From CAWIMX01 sp963837345 (GTDB taxonomy: Bacteria > Acidobacteriota > Vicinamibacteria > Vicinamibacterales > CAVVIG01), in NCBI GenBank assembly GCA_963837345.1, contig CAWIMX010000002.1:372001-436000 (forward strand): a stretch of DNA of 64,000 nt, read 5' to 3'. The notes beneath the pieces are model-generated. The model did no database searches. It was given only the letters and a program-made list of their open reading frames with translations, and was not told the origin of the DNA. Position numbers and translations under genes: made by a program. Positions within the stretch are counted from its first letter, which is position 1. Every line of letters begins with the position of its first letter. Positions 1 to 9,375 of the stretch are shown one piece after another.

Positions 1-332
1 CCGCCGCTGGTGAGGTGGTTGAAGGCGTTGCGCAACACCTCGAAGACGACGAGCAGAAGGAACACGGTCACGGCGGCCGCCGCCACGGTCTCGTACTTGC
101 GGTGCCCGTAGGGGTGGTCGGCGTCCGGCGGCCGGCCGGCGGCCCTCACGCCCACCAGGCCGACGACATTCGATGCGGCGTCGGTCAGCGAATGGAAGCC
201 GTCGGAGAGCACGCTGATCGCGCCCGTGCCGTACCCGAAGAGGATCTTGGCGACGGCGACGGCCAGGTTGAGGAACAGGACACGGACGAGGACGCGCGAA
301 ACGGCGGCGGATCGGGCAGGCGTCTCCCCCAC
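1..332 (-). CDS. Cation diffusion facilitator (CDF) metal efflux transporter, N-terminal part
   Basis: Reading the minus strand from a GTG at 332 gives a protein whose first membrane segment is followed by SDGFHSLTDAASN and DHPYGHRKYE. These are the signatures of CDF/ZntB-type divalent-cation efflux proteins: His and Asp of the transport site in helix 2, and the HPYGH loop. The family exports Zn, Co, Cd or Fe across the inner membrane in exchange for protons. The gene runs off the window edge after about 110 residues. The start is constrained: the signal peptidase stop codon lies in frame nine bases upstream, so GTG is the first possible start. The metal is unknown. Confidence 0.85.
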   Translation of the reverse strand, partial: MGETPARSAAVSRVLVRVLFLNLAVAVAKILFGYGTGAISVLSDGFHSLTDAASNVVGLVGVRAAGRPPDADHPYGHRKYETVAAAAVTVFLLLVVFEVLRNAFNHLTSG

Positions 333-338
333 GCAGCC

Positions 339-1022
339 TCAGAAGATGCGAGCCGTCGCGAACGGCCACCAGCGCAGCTGCACGCGGCCGAGGATGTAGC
401 GCTTGGGCACGTAGCCCCAGGCGCGGCTGTCGGAGCTGTTGTTCCGGTGGTCGCCCATCACGAAGTAGTACCCCTCGGGCACGACGTGCGGCCCCCAGTC
501 GTCGTGGCTGCGATACTCGGCCGGCACGTAGTCGTCGTGCAGGGGAATGTCGTTCACGTAGACCTGGCCGTCCACGATGCGGACGGTGTCGCCCTCTTCG
601 GCGATCACGCGCTTCACGAACGACTTGTCGGGGTCGAGCGGGTAATAGAGCATGGCGATGTCGCCGCGCCGGGGCTCGCCGATCCGGTAGGCGAGCTTGT
701 TCACGATGAGGCGGTCCTGATCCTGCAGCGTCGGTGCCATGCTCTGGCCCTCGACGCGGGCCACCTGGAATCCGAACGTCACGATGAGCACGGCGTACAC
801 GCCCGCGGAGACGAGGGTCTTCAGCCAGGCCACGAGCTCGATGCGGACCTGCTCGAAGCGGATGCCGGGGCTGCTGAGCCGCAGATCCCGCGGGGTGGAC
901 GGCAGGGAAGGGGAGGCTAGAGGTTCAGGTACTCCCGCAGCCGGCGCGTCTGGCTGCGGCTCACCGGGATTTCCGTCGCGCGTTCGTCCTTCATCCTCAG
1001 AATGTAGTTCCGGCTGAACCAA
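339..1022 (-). CDS. lepB: Signal peptidase I
   Basis: Type I signal peptidase, which removes signal peptides from exported proteins at the outer face of the inner membrane. One N-terminal membrane segment (about residues 67-86) precedes the catalytic Ser in GQSMAPTL (Ser94) and the catalytic Lys in SFVKRVIAEEGD (Lys137); box E reads GDHRNNSSDSR. All S26 boxes are present. The ATG at 1022 implies a 106-bp overlap with the LytTR regulator upstream and a Pro-rich 60-residue leader. No better ATG exists before the membrane segment; a GTG just ahead of AWLKTL is an alternative start. Start uncertain, function firm. Confidence 0.93.
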   Translation of the reverse strand: MVQPELHSEDEGRTRDGNPGEPQPDAPAAGVPEPLASPSLPSTPRDLRLSSPGIRFEQVRIELVAWLKTLVSAGVYAVLIVTFGFQVARVEGQSMAPTLQDQDRLIVNKLAYRIGEPRRGDIAMLYYPLDPDKSFVKRVIAEEGDTVRIVDGQVYVNDIPLHDDYVPAEYRSHDDWGPHVVPEGYYFVMGDHRNNSSDSRAWGYVPKRYILGRVQLRWWPFATARIF

Positions 1023-1729
1023 GGGACGATCTCCTTGATCTTGTTGATGTTCACCAGGTGCGAGCGATGCACCCTCCAGAAGACGCCCGGATCGAGCTGT
1101 GCCTGCAGCTCGTCGAGCGTCCGACAGTTCGACGTCCCGGTCTGATGACCGGTGACCACCGTCACCGCGTCGTCCACGAGCGACGCATAGATGATTTCCT
1201 CGGCGTGCACGAGCAGGAACCGCTCGCCGATCTTGAGCGCCAGCCGCTCGCGGCGGCTCTGCCGGTCGGCCACGATCTGGACGATCTTCTCGAGCTGATC
1301 GTTCGTGACGGGCGTCGCGGGCCCGGTTCCCGCGGGCCCGCCGCCCAGGTCGGCCCGATCGAGCGCCAGCCGCCGCCGGGCGCGGTCGACGGCCGTTTCG
1401 AGCCGCGCCGGGTCCACGGGCTTCAGCAGGTAGTCCACGGCGTTCACTTCGAAGGCCTCGATCGCGTGCTGGTCGAACGCCGTCACGAAGACGATCTGGG
1501 CCGGGGCGTCGGTTTCGAGCAGGCGCCGCGCCACCTCGAATCCGGTCAAGCCCGGCATCTGGACGTCGAGGAACACGACGTCGGGCTGCAGGCGGGCGAT
1601 GGCGTCGAGCGCCTCCGGCCCGTTTTCCGCCTGCCCGACGACGTCGACGCCGCCGATCCGGCCGAGCAGGTAGCCGAGCTCGTCGCGCGCGAGTTGTTCA
1701 TCGTCGACGAGCACGGCGCGCATGTCCAT
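917..1729 (-). CDS. LytTR-family response regulator
   Basis: Two-domain response regulator of 270 residues. The receiver domain has the acidic pair DDE (9-11), phospho-acceptor Asp55 in VVFLDVQMPG and the conserved Lys in YLLKPVDP. The C-terminal LytTR DNA-binding domain (about 160-270) contains WRVHRSHLVNINKI, the hallmark of AgrA/LytR-type regulators. It starts 11 bases after the stop of the LytS-like kinase, so the two form one operon and almost certainly a cognate pair. Two ATGs are available (1729 and 1723); the upstream one is used here. Targets cannot be inferred from the sequence. Confidence 0.93.
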   Translation of the reverse strand: MDMRAVLVDDEQLARDELGYLLGRIGGVDVVGQAENGPEALDAIARLQPDVVFLDVQMPGLTGFEVARRLLETDAPAQIVFVTAFDQHAIEAFEVNAVDYLLKPVDPARLETAVDRARRRLALDRADLGGGPAGTGPATPVTNDQLEKIVQIVADRQSRRERLALKIGERFLLVHAEEIIYASLVDDAVTVVTGHQTGTSNCRTLDELQAQLDPGVFWRVHRSHLVNINKIKEIVPWFSRNYILRMKDERATEIPVSRSQTRRLREYLNL

Positions 1730-1740
1730 CTGGGAGGCGC

Positions 1741-3048
1741 TCACGCCGTCTGGCGCTCGGCCAGGGCGATGCCGGGGATCTCGACGCTCGCCGACGTGCC
1801 CTGTCCGATCGCGCTCGTGAGCCGGAGCTGGCAGGTGGCGCCGTAGATCGTGCGCAGCCGCTCGTTGACGTTGCTGAGGCCGATGCCGCGGCCCCAGGCC
1901 GTCTCCAGCCGCTCTTCCGACATGCCCAGCCCGTCGTCGCGCACTTCGATCACGACGCGGCCGTTCTTGAGCGCGCTGGCGATGGTGATGCGGCCGCCGC
2001 CCACCTTGCGGGCGAGCCCGTGCTTGATCGAGTTCTCGACGAGCGGCTGCAGAATCATGCTCGGGACGATCGCGTCGAGCGTGGCCGCGTCGATCTGCTT
2101 CTCGACGCGCAGCTGCGGGCCGAAGCGGACCACCTCGATATCGAGATACTCGTCGATCGATTCGAGCTCCTCGCGCAGCGAGACGAAGTGGTCCGTCGCG
2201 CGCAGCAGGCGGCGCAGCATGCCGGACAGCTTGATGATCAGCATGCGCGCCGTCTCGGGCTGCGTGCGGATGAGCGACGAGATCGAGGTGAGCGTGTTGA
2301 AGAGGAAGTGCGGGTTGATTTGATTGGCGAGCGCCTCGATGCGCGCCGCGAGCAGGAGCTTTTCCTGCTCCTGGAGCCGGTGCTCGATGCGCGCGTTGTT
2401 CCAGATCTTGATCGGCGTCGCCACCGCGACCACCGTGGCCAGCAGCACGACCAGGAGCAGCCAGACCGATTCGGTCGGCACGGGGTGGAGCGTGAAGAGG
2501 CGCGGCGGATCGGCCCAGCGGGCGCCGAGCCCCTGCCTGAGGAGCTCGAGGGCGACCGGCGCGAAGACGAGGACGACCTGCCAGTCGATCTGGACCGATC
2601 GCATCATGTGCCAGGCGCGGCGGGGCAGGCCGGTGAACACGAAGGGGGAGAAGTGCCAGATCGACTCGGTGGGACACAGCTCGCGCAGGCCGCCGCCCGC
2701 GAAGCCGCACCCGACCGCAAAGGGCAGGGCCGCCCATTCGCCCGAGAAGAGCGGCGGCAGGCCCACCATGGCGCCGACCGTCGCGCCGGCGTACGGCCCC
2801 GCGATCAGCCCGGCCACGAACGCCCCTTCGAGGGTGAGGTCGGCGGCGTCGTAGTGCAGCAGGAGGCGGGCCACCACGCCGGCGGCGAGCGGCACCCCGA
2901 AGCTGAGCGCGAAGACCAGGCGATCGGGCCAGTCGCGGCGTTCGAAGATGAGGATGTGGCGGAACCGCCGGTAGCGCACGAGCATGGTCGCCAGTGCGGC
3001 CATGACCGCCAGCTTGACGACCAGCGTCGTGAGCAGGACCTGCTCCAT
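1741..3048 (-). CDS. LytS/YehU-type sensor histidine kinase
   Basis: A 435-residue membrane sensor kinase. The N-terminal 210 residues hold about six hydrophobic segments resembling a 5TMR-LYT module. A short coiled stretch leads to the HisKA_7TM/His_kinase motif QINPHFLFNTL, with the phosphorylated His at 247. The HATPase domain shows the N box (LQPLVENSIKHG) and G boxes (DDGLGM, GIGLSNVNERL). It is the first gene of the operon with the LytTR regulator just downstream. A divergent intergenic region of about 39 bp separates it from the NuoI-like gene and must hold both promoters. Confidence 0.93.
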   Translation of the reverse strand: MEQVLLTTLVVKLAVMAALATMLVRYRRFRHILIFERRDWPDRLVFALSFGVPLAAGVVARLLLHYDAADLTLEGAFVAGLIAGPYAGATVGAMVGLPPLFSGEWAALPFAVGCGFAGGGLRELCPTESIWHFSPFVFTGLPRRAWHMMRSVQIDWQVVLVFAPVALELLRQGLGARWADPPRLFTLHPVPTESVWLLLVVLLATVVAVATPIKIWNNARIEHRLQEQEKLLLAARIEALANQINPHFLFNTLTSISSLIRTQPETARMLIIKLSGMLRRLLRATDHFVSLREELESIDEYLDIEVVRFGPQLRVEKQIDAATLDAIVPSMILQPLVENSIKHGLARKVGGGRITIASALKNGRVVIEVRDDGLGMSEERLETAWGRGIGLSNVNERLRTIYGATCQLRLTSAIGQGTSASVEIPGIALAERQTA

Positions 3049-3087
3049 GATTTACACCGATCTTAGCGGCCGGGTAAACTGAGAGCA

Positions 3088-3528
3088 ATGGCTCTCCTCC
3101 GGCCCCTGGTCATCGGGTTCGCCACGACCCTCAAGCACCTGTTCCGCAAGCCCGTGACGGTGAACTATCCGGACGAAAAGGTCCCGATGTTCCCCAAGTA
3201 CCGCGGCAAGCAGGTGCTGATGCGCGACGAAAACGGCCTCGAGAAGTGCGTGGCCTGCGGGCTGTGCGCCGTGGCATGCCCGGCCGACGCCATCTACCTC
3301 GAGGCCGCCGAGAACGACGGCACGGTGGCCGCCGGTCCCCGGTACGCCTCGGTGTACCAGATTCACAAGATGCGCTGCATCTTCTGCGGGTATTGCGAGG
3401 AGGCGTGCCCGGTCGGCGCGATTTTCATGGGCAAGGACTACGAGCTGGCGGTCTCCACGAAGAGCGATTTCGTGTGGGACAAGGCCGACATGCTCGTCCC
3501 GGCGGCGGATTCGATCCGGCCGGCCTGA
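3088..3528 (+). CDS. nuoI: NuoI-like 2x[4Fe-4S] ferredoxin subunit
   Basis: A 146-residue protein with two four-cysteine clusters, CVACGLCAVACP and CIFCGYCEEACPVGAI, and the N-terminal LKHLFRKPVTVNYP stretch typical of NADH-quinone oxidoreductase chain I. That subunit relays electrons through clusters N6a and N6b in the peripheral arm of complex I. No other nuo gene is in the window, so it is either a detached NuoI or a duplicate serving another oxidoreductase. Its stop overlaps the ATG of the next gene (ATGA), indicating translational coupling with the metallophosphoesterase. Confidence 0.9.
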   Translation: MALLRPLVIGFATTLKHLFRKPVTVNYPDEKVPMFPKYRGKQVLMRDENGLEKCVACGLCAVACPADAIYLEAAENDGTVAAGPRYASVYQIHKMRCIFCGYCEEACPVGAIFMGKDYELAVSTKSDFVWDKADMLVPAADSIRPA

Positions 3529-4232
3529 TGATCATCGGCGCGCTCGGCGACGTCCACGGCGCCTTCGAGGTCGTGCAGACGATCATGCGCCGCCACGCCG
3601 ACGTGCCGCTGTGGGTGCAGGTGGGCGACCTCGCGGCCAACGACGGTTCCTATTTCTCGCCGCCCGCGCCGGTGTACTGGATCAAGGGCAACAACGAGGA
3701 TTTCGACGTGGTAGCGGCGGCGGCGGCGGGCCGGCCGCCGGCGCCGAACCTCCACTACCTGCCCAACGGCGGGCCGTATGCCGTCGGGCCGTGGCGCGCG
3801 GCGGCGCTGGGCGGGACGTTCGCCCCCAGTTGGTATCGCACGCCGGTCGCGAGCCTGCCGCCGGCGCGCCGGCAGCGACAGGGGTCCGCGGCGGCCAAGC
3901 TGGGTAAGAGCCGCGACGACAAGCGGCGCCATTTCGTGTACGAGGATGTGCAGGCCTGCAAGGCGCTCGCCGATATCGACGTCTTCCTGACGCACGAGGC
4001 GCCGCGGCCCTTCTATCCGGCCGGCCGCCGCATCGATGCCGGCAAGACGGCCATCAACGACGTGCTCGCAGCGATGCGGCCGCGCCTGCACCTGTTCGGG
4101 CACCATCACGAGTTCACCGACTCGATGCGCCAGGGCGTACGGTCGATCGGGCTGGACGCGGTTACCGCGTCGTATCTGCTCATCGACGCGGATTCCCTGC
4201 ACTACGAGCGGTGCGAGACCGGAGACCGATGA
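3528..4232 (+). CDS. Calcineurin-like metallophosphoesterase
   Basis: A 234-residue protein with the dinuclear-metal phosphoesterase motifs in order: GDVHG (residues about 7-11), GDL, GNNED, THEAP and GHHHE. Compact proteins of this type act on varied phosphomonoesters or diesters; the sequence gives no substrate. The ATG overlaps the stop of the NuoI-like gene by one base, and its own stop overlaps the ATG of the HMT-MTHFR gene, so three genes are translationally coupled. A longer upstream reading of the same frame crosses nuoI and is not credible. Confidence 0.88.
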   Translation: MIIGALGDVHGAFEVVQTIMRRHADVPLWVQVGDLAANDGSYFSPPAPVYWIKGNNEDFDVVAAAAAGRPPAPNLHYLPNGGPYAVGPWRAAALGGTFAPSWYRTPVASLPPARRQRQGSAAAKLGKSRDDKRRHFVYEDVQACKALADIDVFLTHEAPRPFYPAGRRIDAGKTAINDVLAAMRPRLHLFGHHHEFTDSMRQGVRSIGLDAVTASYLLIDADSLHYERCETGDR

Positions 4233-6088
4233 GGGAAGCCTTCCTCGACGCACTGGACAGCCGCGTGCTCGTCTGCGACGGCGCGATGGGCACGATGCTC
4301 TACGCGAAAGGCGTGTTCATCAACAAGAGCTTCGACGCGCTCAACCTGACCGAGCCCGAGCTGGTGGCCGAGGTGCACCGCGAGTACGTGGCCGCGGGCG
4401 CCGACATTCTCGAGACGAACACCTTCGGCGCGAACCGCATCAAGCTCGCGTCGTTCAACCTCGCCGACCGTCTGCGCGCGATCAACGAGCGGGGCGTCGC
4501 GATTGCCCGCGACGCGGCGGGAGACCGGGCCTGGGTCGCGGGCGCCATCGGCCCGCTGGGCATCCGGATCGAGCCGTGGGGCAAGACCGGCGTGGACGAG
4601 GCGCAGGAATACTTCCGCGAGCAGGCGGAGGTCCTCGTGGCGGCGGGCGTCGATCTCATCATTCTCGAAACCTTCCGCGATCTGAACGAGATCGGCGCCG
4701 CGCTCGACGCGGTGCGGTCGCTCTCCGACGTGCCGGTCGTCGCGCAGATGACCACCGAGGAAGACGGCAATTCGCTCGACGGCACGGCCCCCGAGCGATT
4801 CGCGCCCGAGCTCGAGCGGCGGGGCGCGACCGTGATCGGCGTGAACTGCGCCGTCGGCCCGGCGCCGATGCTCGAGACGATCGAGCGGCTCGCCGCGGTG
4901 ACGCGACGGCGCCTGTCGGCGCAGCCGAACGCGGGCCGCCCCCGCGACGTCGAAGGGCGGAATCTGTACCTGTGCTCGCCGGAGTACATGGCCTCGTACG
5001 CGCGCCGCTTCGTGCTGCACAACGTCGGCATCGTGGGCGGCTGCTGCGGCACGACCCCGGAGCACATCCGGCAGATCGCGATCGCGGTGCGCTCGGCGGG
5101 CCGCGCGGCCGTGCTCGCGCCGCGCCCGGTCGAGCGCCCGGCGCCGCGCGCGGCCGGCACCCCGGCGGCCGGCGCCCCCGACCGCGTCGTCCCGCGCGAG
5201 CGGAAGTCGGGGCTGGCGGCGGCGCTGGCGCAGGGCCGGTTCGTCGTCGCCGTCGAGCTGATTCCGCCGCGGGGCTACGACGCGTCCGTCGTGGTCGATC
5301 GGGCACGAACCTTGAAGGCTCGCGGCATCGACGTCGTGAACATCCCGGATGGACAGCGCGCGGGCGCCCGGCTCAGTGCGCTGTCGCTGGCGGTGCTCAT
5401 CGAGCAGCGGGCGGGCGTCGAGACGCTGCTGCACTACGCGTGCCGCGATCGCAACCTGCTCGGCATTCAGTCGGATCTGCTCGGCGCTCACGCGATGGGC
5501 CTGCGCAACGTCCTGCTCATCACGGGCGATCCGGGGCGCGTGGGCGACTATCCGGACGCCACGGCCGTGTTCGACGTCGACTCCATCGGCCTCACCAATG
5601 TCGTGGCGCGTCTGAACGCCGGCTATGACGTCGGCGGCCAGCCGATCGGGGCGCCGACGGCGTTCCATATCGGGATCTCCGTGAATACGGCCGCGCCGAA
5701 TCTCGACGAGGAGCTGCGGCGGTTCGACTACAAGGTGGAAGCGGGCGCCGAATTCGTCGTCACGCGGCCCGTCTTCGATCTCGCCGGCTTCGACGCCGTC
5801 CTGCCGCGGCTGGCGCGGGCGGGCCTGCCGATCGTGGGCGGCGTACTCCCGTTCGACAGCGTGCGCACGGCCGAGTTCATGGCGAACGAGCTGCCCGGCG
5901 TCCGAGTGCCGTCGGCGATGCTCGATCGCATGCGTCGGGCCGGCTCGCCGGAGGCCGAGGCCGCCGAGGGCATCGCCATGGCCCGCGAGATCGCGGCAGC
6001 GCTCGGCGGACGGCTCCAGGGCCTGCAGGTGTCGACGCCTTCGGGGCAGATCGATGCGGCGCTGGCGGTCGTCGATGGACTTCACTGA
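4229..6088 (+). CDS. Bifunctional homocysteine S-methyltransferase / methylenetetrahydrofolate reductase
   Basis: A 619-residue fusion. The N-terminal half (to about residue 300) is a Pfam S-methyl_trans domain, opening with DGAMGTMLY and ending in GGCCGTTPEHI, whose paired cysteines with an upstream Cys (GVNCAVGP) bind the Zn that activates homocysteine. The C-terminal half (about 330-619) is an FAD-linked MTHFR TIM barrel (VAVELIPPRG, LLITGDPGR). It would produce methyl-THF and pass methyl groups to homocysteine, as in YitJ-type enzymes. A GTG 18 bases upstream is possible, but the ATG at 4229 overlaps the preceding stop and is preferred. Confidence 0.92.
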   Translation: MREAFLDALDSRVLVCDGAMGTMLYAKGVFINKSFDALNLTEPELVAEVHREYVAAGADILETNTFGANRIKLASFNLADRLRAINERGVAIARDAAGDRAWVAGAIGPLGIRIEPWGKTGVDEAQEYFREQAEVLVAAGVDLIILETFRDLNEIGAALDAVRSLSDVPVVAQMTTEEDGNSLDGTAPERFAPELERRGATVIGVNCAVGPAPMLETIERLAAVTRRRLSAQPNAGRPRDVEGRNLYLCSPEYMASYARRFVLHNVGIVGGCCGTTPEHIRQIAIAVRSAGRAAVLAPRPVERPAPRAAGTPAAGAPDRVVPRERKSGLAAALAQGRFVVAVELIPPRGYDASVVVDRARTLKARGIDVVNIPDGQRAGARLSALSLAVLIEQRAGVETLLHYACRDRNLLGIQSDLLGAHAMGLRNVLLITGDPGRVGDYPDATAVFDVDSIGLTNVVARLNAGYDVGGQPIGAPTAFHIGISVNTAAPNLDEELRRFDYKVEAGAEFVVTRPVFDLAGFDAVLPRLARAGLPIVGGVLPFDSVRTAEFMANELPGVRVPSAMLDRMRRAGSPEAEAAEGIAMAREIAAALGGRLQGLQVSTPSGQIDAALAVVDGLH

Positions 6089-6136
6089 GGCGCCGATGTA
6101 TAGTCGCGGAGCCGCGCCTGGCGCGGTAGAGGCGTA

Positions 6137-6847
6137 ATGGCCCTATTTGACAGGCACGACACAGCCGAGCGTGAGGAGTTCCTCGGGAGCGACGTCGCCA
6201 CCCGGGCGTTATCCGCAACAGTCGTCGAAACCGACTTCGTCACCCGCGTCTACGAGAACATCGCCTGGTTCTACGACGTCTTCTTCGGCCCCACGCTGCA
6301 CCGGGGCCGGCTGCAGGCGATCAAGCGCATGGGCATCAAGCCCGCTGATCGCGTGCTGGAAGTCGGCGTCGGCACCGGCATCAATGCCGTCCTGTATCCC
6401 CGCGACTGCGCGGTCACCGGCATCGACCTGTCGGCGTCGATGCTGGAAAAGGCGCACGAGCGCATCGCGCGCAAGGCCCTCACGAACGTTCGCCTCCTCG
6501 AGATGGATGCCTCCGACATCCGGTTTCCCGACAACACGTTCGACGTCGTCTACGCGCCGTACGTCATCAGCGTCGTGCCGGATCCGGTCGCCGTCGCGCG
6601 CGAGATGCACCGTGTCTGCAAGCCGGGGGGGCAGGTCGTCATCCTGAACCACTTCCGCAGCGACAACCCGTGGTTCGCGCGGCTCGATCGTGCGATGTCG
6701 CCGTTCACCGTCCATATCGGGTTCAAGGCCGATCTCGATCTGCACGGGTTTCTGGCGCAGGCCCAGCTGCATCCCGTGTCGATCGAGAAAGTGAACCTGC
6801 TGAACATGTGGTCGCTCGTCACGTGCGTCAAGGGGACGGGGGCGTAG
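6137..6847 (+). CDS. Class I SAM methyltransferase, PmtA-like (phosphatidylethanolamine N-methyltransferase type)
   Basis: A 236-residue soluble methyltransferase. Motif I is VLEVGVGTGINA, motif II ends in the acidic residue of VTGIDLS, and motif IV is FDVVYAPYV. The stretch YENIAWFYDVFFGPTLHRGR resembles the N-terminal signature of Rhodobacter-type PmtA, which methylates phosphatidylethanolamine towards phosphatidylcholine at the membrane surface. Ubiquinone/menaquinone UbiE-type activity is the main alternative. It lies 48 bp after the HMT-MTHFR gene, which would replenish methyl groups; the pairing is suggestive only. Confidence 0.75.
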   Translation: MALFDRHDTAEREEFLGSDVATRALSATVVETDFVTRVYENIAWFYDVFFGPTLHRGRLQAIKRMGIKPADRVLEVGVGTGINAVLYPRDCAVTGIDLSASMLEKAHERIARKALTNVRLLEMDASDIRFPDNTFDVVYAPYVISVVPDPVAVAREMHRVCKPGGQVVILNHFRSDNPWFARLDRAMSPFTVHIGFKADLDLHGFLAQAQLHPVSIEKVNLLNMWSLVTCVKGTGA

Positions 6848-6864
6848 CGAACCGGCTTCCGCAT

Positions 6865-8158
6865 TCAGTTGAATGGTTCCTCGAGTGACGCGCTCTGCGG
6901 GGTGAACAGCTCCGCCCCGTCCTCGGTGACCAGCAGGTCGTCCTCGAGTCGCACACCGAATTCCCCCCGAATGTAAATCCCCGGCTCGTCGCTGAACACC
7001 ATGCCCGGCTGCAGCCGTGGATCGGCCGGCCAGCCGTACATGTTGTGCGCGACGAGGTACGGCCATTCGTGGCCGTCCATGCCGAGGCCGTGCCCGAGCC
7101 GATGGGTGAAGTAGCGAAACCCCGGGCCGTAGCCCGCCTGCTCGATGGTGCGGCGCGCCGCCAGGTCCACCGCTTCCAGGGACACGCCCGGACGTGCCGC
7201 CCCGAGCGCCGCATCCTGCGCCCTGCGGACGATGTCGAAGACGCGGCGCATGGCGTCGGTCGGTTTGCCCAGCACGAACGTGCGCGTGATGTCCGACTGA
7301 TAGCCCTCCACGCTGCAGCCGTCGTCGATCATGATGATCGTGCCCTCGCGGATCACCTGGGGCGTGATGGATCCGTGGGGCAGGGCGGTGTATTCGCCGA
7401 CCGTGACGCTGGCGTAGCCGTCGAAGCCGAGGCGTCGGTAGGCGGCCTGCACGAGGCGGCCCACTTCGTTCTCGGCCATGCCCTCGTGAAGCGCCCGGTA
7501 CACGGCGTCGTAGGCGCGGAGCGTCGCCTCCGACGCGAGCCGCATCAGCGCCAGTTCGTGGGCGTCCTTGATCATGCGGCAGCCGGCCGTGACCGGCGTC
7601 GCGCTCGCGAGGTCGAGCGAGGGAGCGGCCCGGGCGATGCCGTCGGCGAACACGAACCGCATGGTCTCGTCCACTCCGAGGCGACCCGCGGCCAGGCCGC
7701 CCGCGCGAAGGGCGTCGCCGAGCAGCGTGTAGGGGCTCTCGTCCTCCTGCCACGTTCGGACGTCGGCATCGGCCAGCGGCCCGGACGCGAGCTGCTCGCG
7801 CGCCCGGTCCTCTTCGAACGCGGGGCACACGCAGAATGCGCGACCGGTTCTCGGAATGACGACCGCGAAGAGGCGTTCGCTCGTGCCCCACCGCACGCCG
7901 GTGAAGTACACGAGCGAGGTACCGCCTGTGAGGACGACGGCGCCGAGCCCCGCGCCGTCCATCAGCCGCTGGGCGCGATCGATGCGCGCCCGGCGCTCGG
8001 CCGTCGGAGATCGGCACCGCCCGGTCGCGCATCGACGTCAGGGCGGCGATGCTCGGGGGCAGCGCCGCCCCGGCCGGCGCCGGTTCCTGCGTCCGGACGA
8101 CCCCGATGGAAGCCCCGGCGGCCGCCGCCAATCCGAGAAACCGTCGTCGCGTGTGCAT
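6865..8158 (-). CDS. M24 family Xaa-Pro aminopeptidase-like metallopeptidase, Tat-exported, one frameshift
   Basis: The minus strand encodes a Tat signal (MHTRRRFLGLAAAAG) and then, after a frame change near 8003, a 365-residue pita-bread peptidase. Metal ligands are visible: the Asp pair in IMIDDGCSVEGYQSDITRTF, His in THRLGHGLGMDGHEWP, and Glu in VFSDEPGIY and RLEDDLLV. Removing one G in GACGGCCGAG joins the two frames and restores AERRARIDRAQRLMD, so one gene with one indel is the simplest reading. Predicted role: release of N-terminal residues next to proline from peptides outside the cytoplasm. Confidence 0.85.
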
Positions 8159-8159
8159 A

Positions 8160-8226
8160 ACCACTCCTTCGTCACCTTCGTCCCCTTCGTCCCCTCGTCC
8201 CCTCGTCCCCTTCGTCCCCTCGCCCC
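8160..8226. repeat. Low-complexity direct repeats between two minus-strand genes
   Basis: A C/T-rich stretch built from imperfect copies of CTTCGTCCCC and CTCGTCCCC, roughly six in a row. It separates the glycosyltransferase stop from the M24 start. On the coding strand it reads as purine-rich GGGGACGA repeats, which overlap where the ribosome binding site of the M24 gene would be expected. Slippage could vary its length. Confidence 0.7.
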
Positions 8227-9370
8227 CTAGTGCCCCTGGTTCCCCAGTTCCTCGAGGATTTCCCGCGCCGCGACCTCGGCGCCGTCGACCGCCGGCGAGG
8301 CCGGCCGTGGCTGCGCCAGCAGCGCGTCGACCGCCTCGGCCCAGCGGCCGGCCAGCAGGTCGTCCTGCGCCAGCTCGCGCGTGCGGAGGAAGCGGGGCAT
8401 TTCGGCGACGAACACGTCCTCCTCGCGGAAATGTCCGCGTGGCGTGTAGAGAAGCGCCGTCCCGTTGGCCGCGCACTCGGACACGATACCGTAGCCTGCC
8501 TTGCTCACGACCACATCGACTGCGGCGACGAGATCTTCGTACCGCACGCCGTCCTTCGCCAGGGCCTTGAGGTCCAGGTGCACGAGGCCCGGACGCGCCT
8601 GGCGCATACGGTTCGGCATGTCCCGATCGGTCGTCAGCACGATCAGGCGTCCGTCGAGGGCCAGGTGGTGCGGCGCGAAGGGCGCCCCGTACGCGCCGAA
8701 GGAAACCAGCACGACCGGGCGGTCGTCTCCGACGCCGGCAAGCCGTCGCGTGTCGCGCGGATCGCGCGTCGATCGGCGCGCGACGAGTGGAATGTCGCGG
8801 ATCCGTCCCGCCATCGGCTCGAATCCGCCGTGCAGGGGCAGTCTCAGGGCCCGGGTCGCCTCGCCGTACGCCCCCCGGATGCGCGACACGACGCCCGGCG
8901 CCGTCGTGTCGAACGTCGTGTATGCCTCGTAGATCCAGTCCCAGGTGAAGTTGCCGACCGCGAGCGACGGCACACCCGCTCTCGCGGCGGCCGCGAACGC
9001 GAGCGGGGGAATGTCGCCGACCACCAGGTCGGCGCGTTCGGTTCGGAGCCACGCGGCTTCGCGGGCGATCCGTTCATCGAAAGTCGCGTAGAACGCGGCC
9101 GCACGTTCGGCGGTCGCCGCCTCGTCGGCCAGCAGGCTGTGTGACCTGAACGACGCCGACGTCGGCGTCGCACGGCTGGATCCCGATGCGCGCGCGTGCA
9201 TTCTGTTCGAAGATCCACGCGGGGGCCGGACTGCGCGACGAGGATCCGCACGTCGGGGCGCGCGGCGGCGACGGACGTTGAGGATTTCGATCGTGCGCGA
9301 CGCGTGACCCAGGCCGTGGCCCGGAGACGTAACAGGCGACCGTGGGGCTCAGCGCCAGCGTTCCGCCCAT
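8227..9370 (-). CDS. GT28/MurG-like glycosyltransferase, several frameshifts in the N-terminal third
   Basis: From 9201 down to 8227 one frame is open and shows a GT-B fold C-terminal half: VVLVSFGAYG, then VVVSKAGYGIVSECAANGTALLYTPR, the nucleotide-sugar binding region of MurG/GT28-like enzymes. The N-terminus is split among three frames: MGGTLALSPTVACYVSG, then HGLGHASRTIEILN, then RPDVRILVAQSG, then WIFEQNARARIGIQ. Together these rebuild a normal start with the GHGLGHASR glycine loop. The ATG at 9370 lies five bases after the stop of the upstream gene. Substrate unknown; related proteins include the N-domain of L-arabinokinase. Confidence 0.72.
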
Positions 9371-9375
9371 ACGCG

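Noticed and set aside
917..3088. A 723-residue protein covering the LytTR regulator and reading antisense-like through the kinase
   Set aside because: The N-terminal 450 residues are an out-of-frame shadow of the kinase; the real start is at 1729.
6848..6880. Bidirectional terminator between the PmtA-like gene and M24 gene
   Set aside because: CATTCA/TGAATG gives only a six-base stem with a two-base loop and no T tract.
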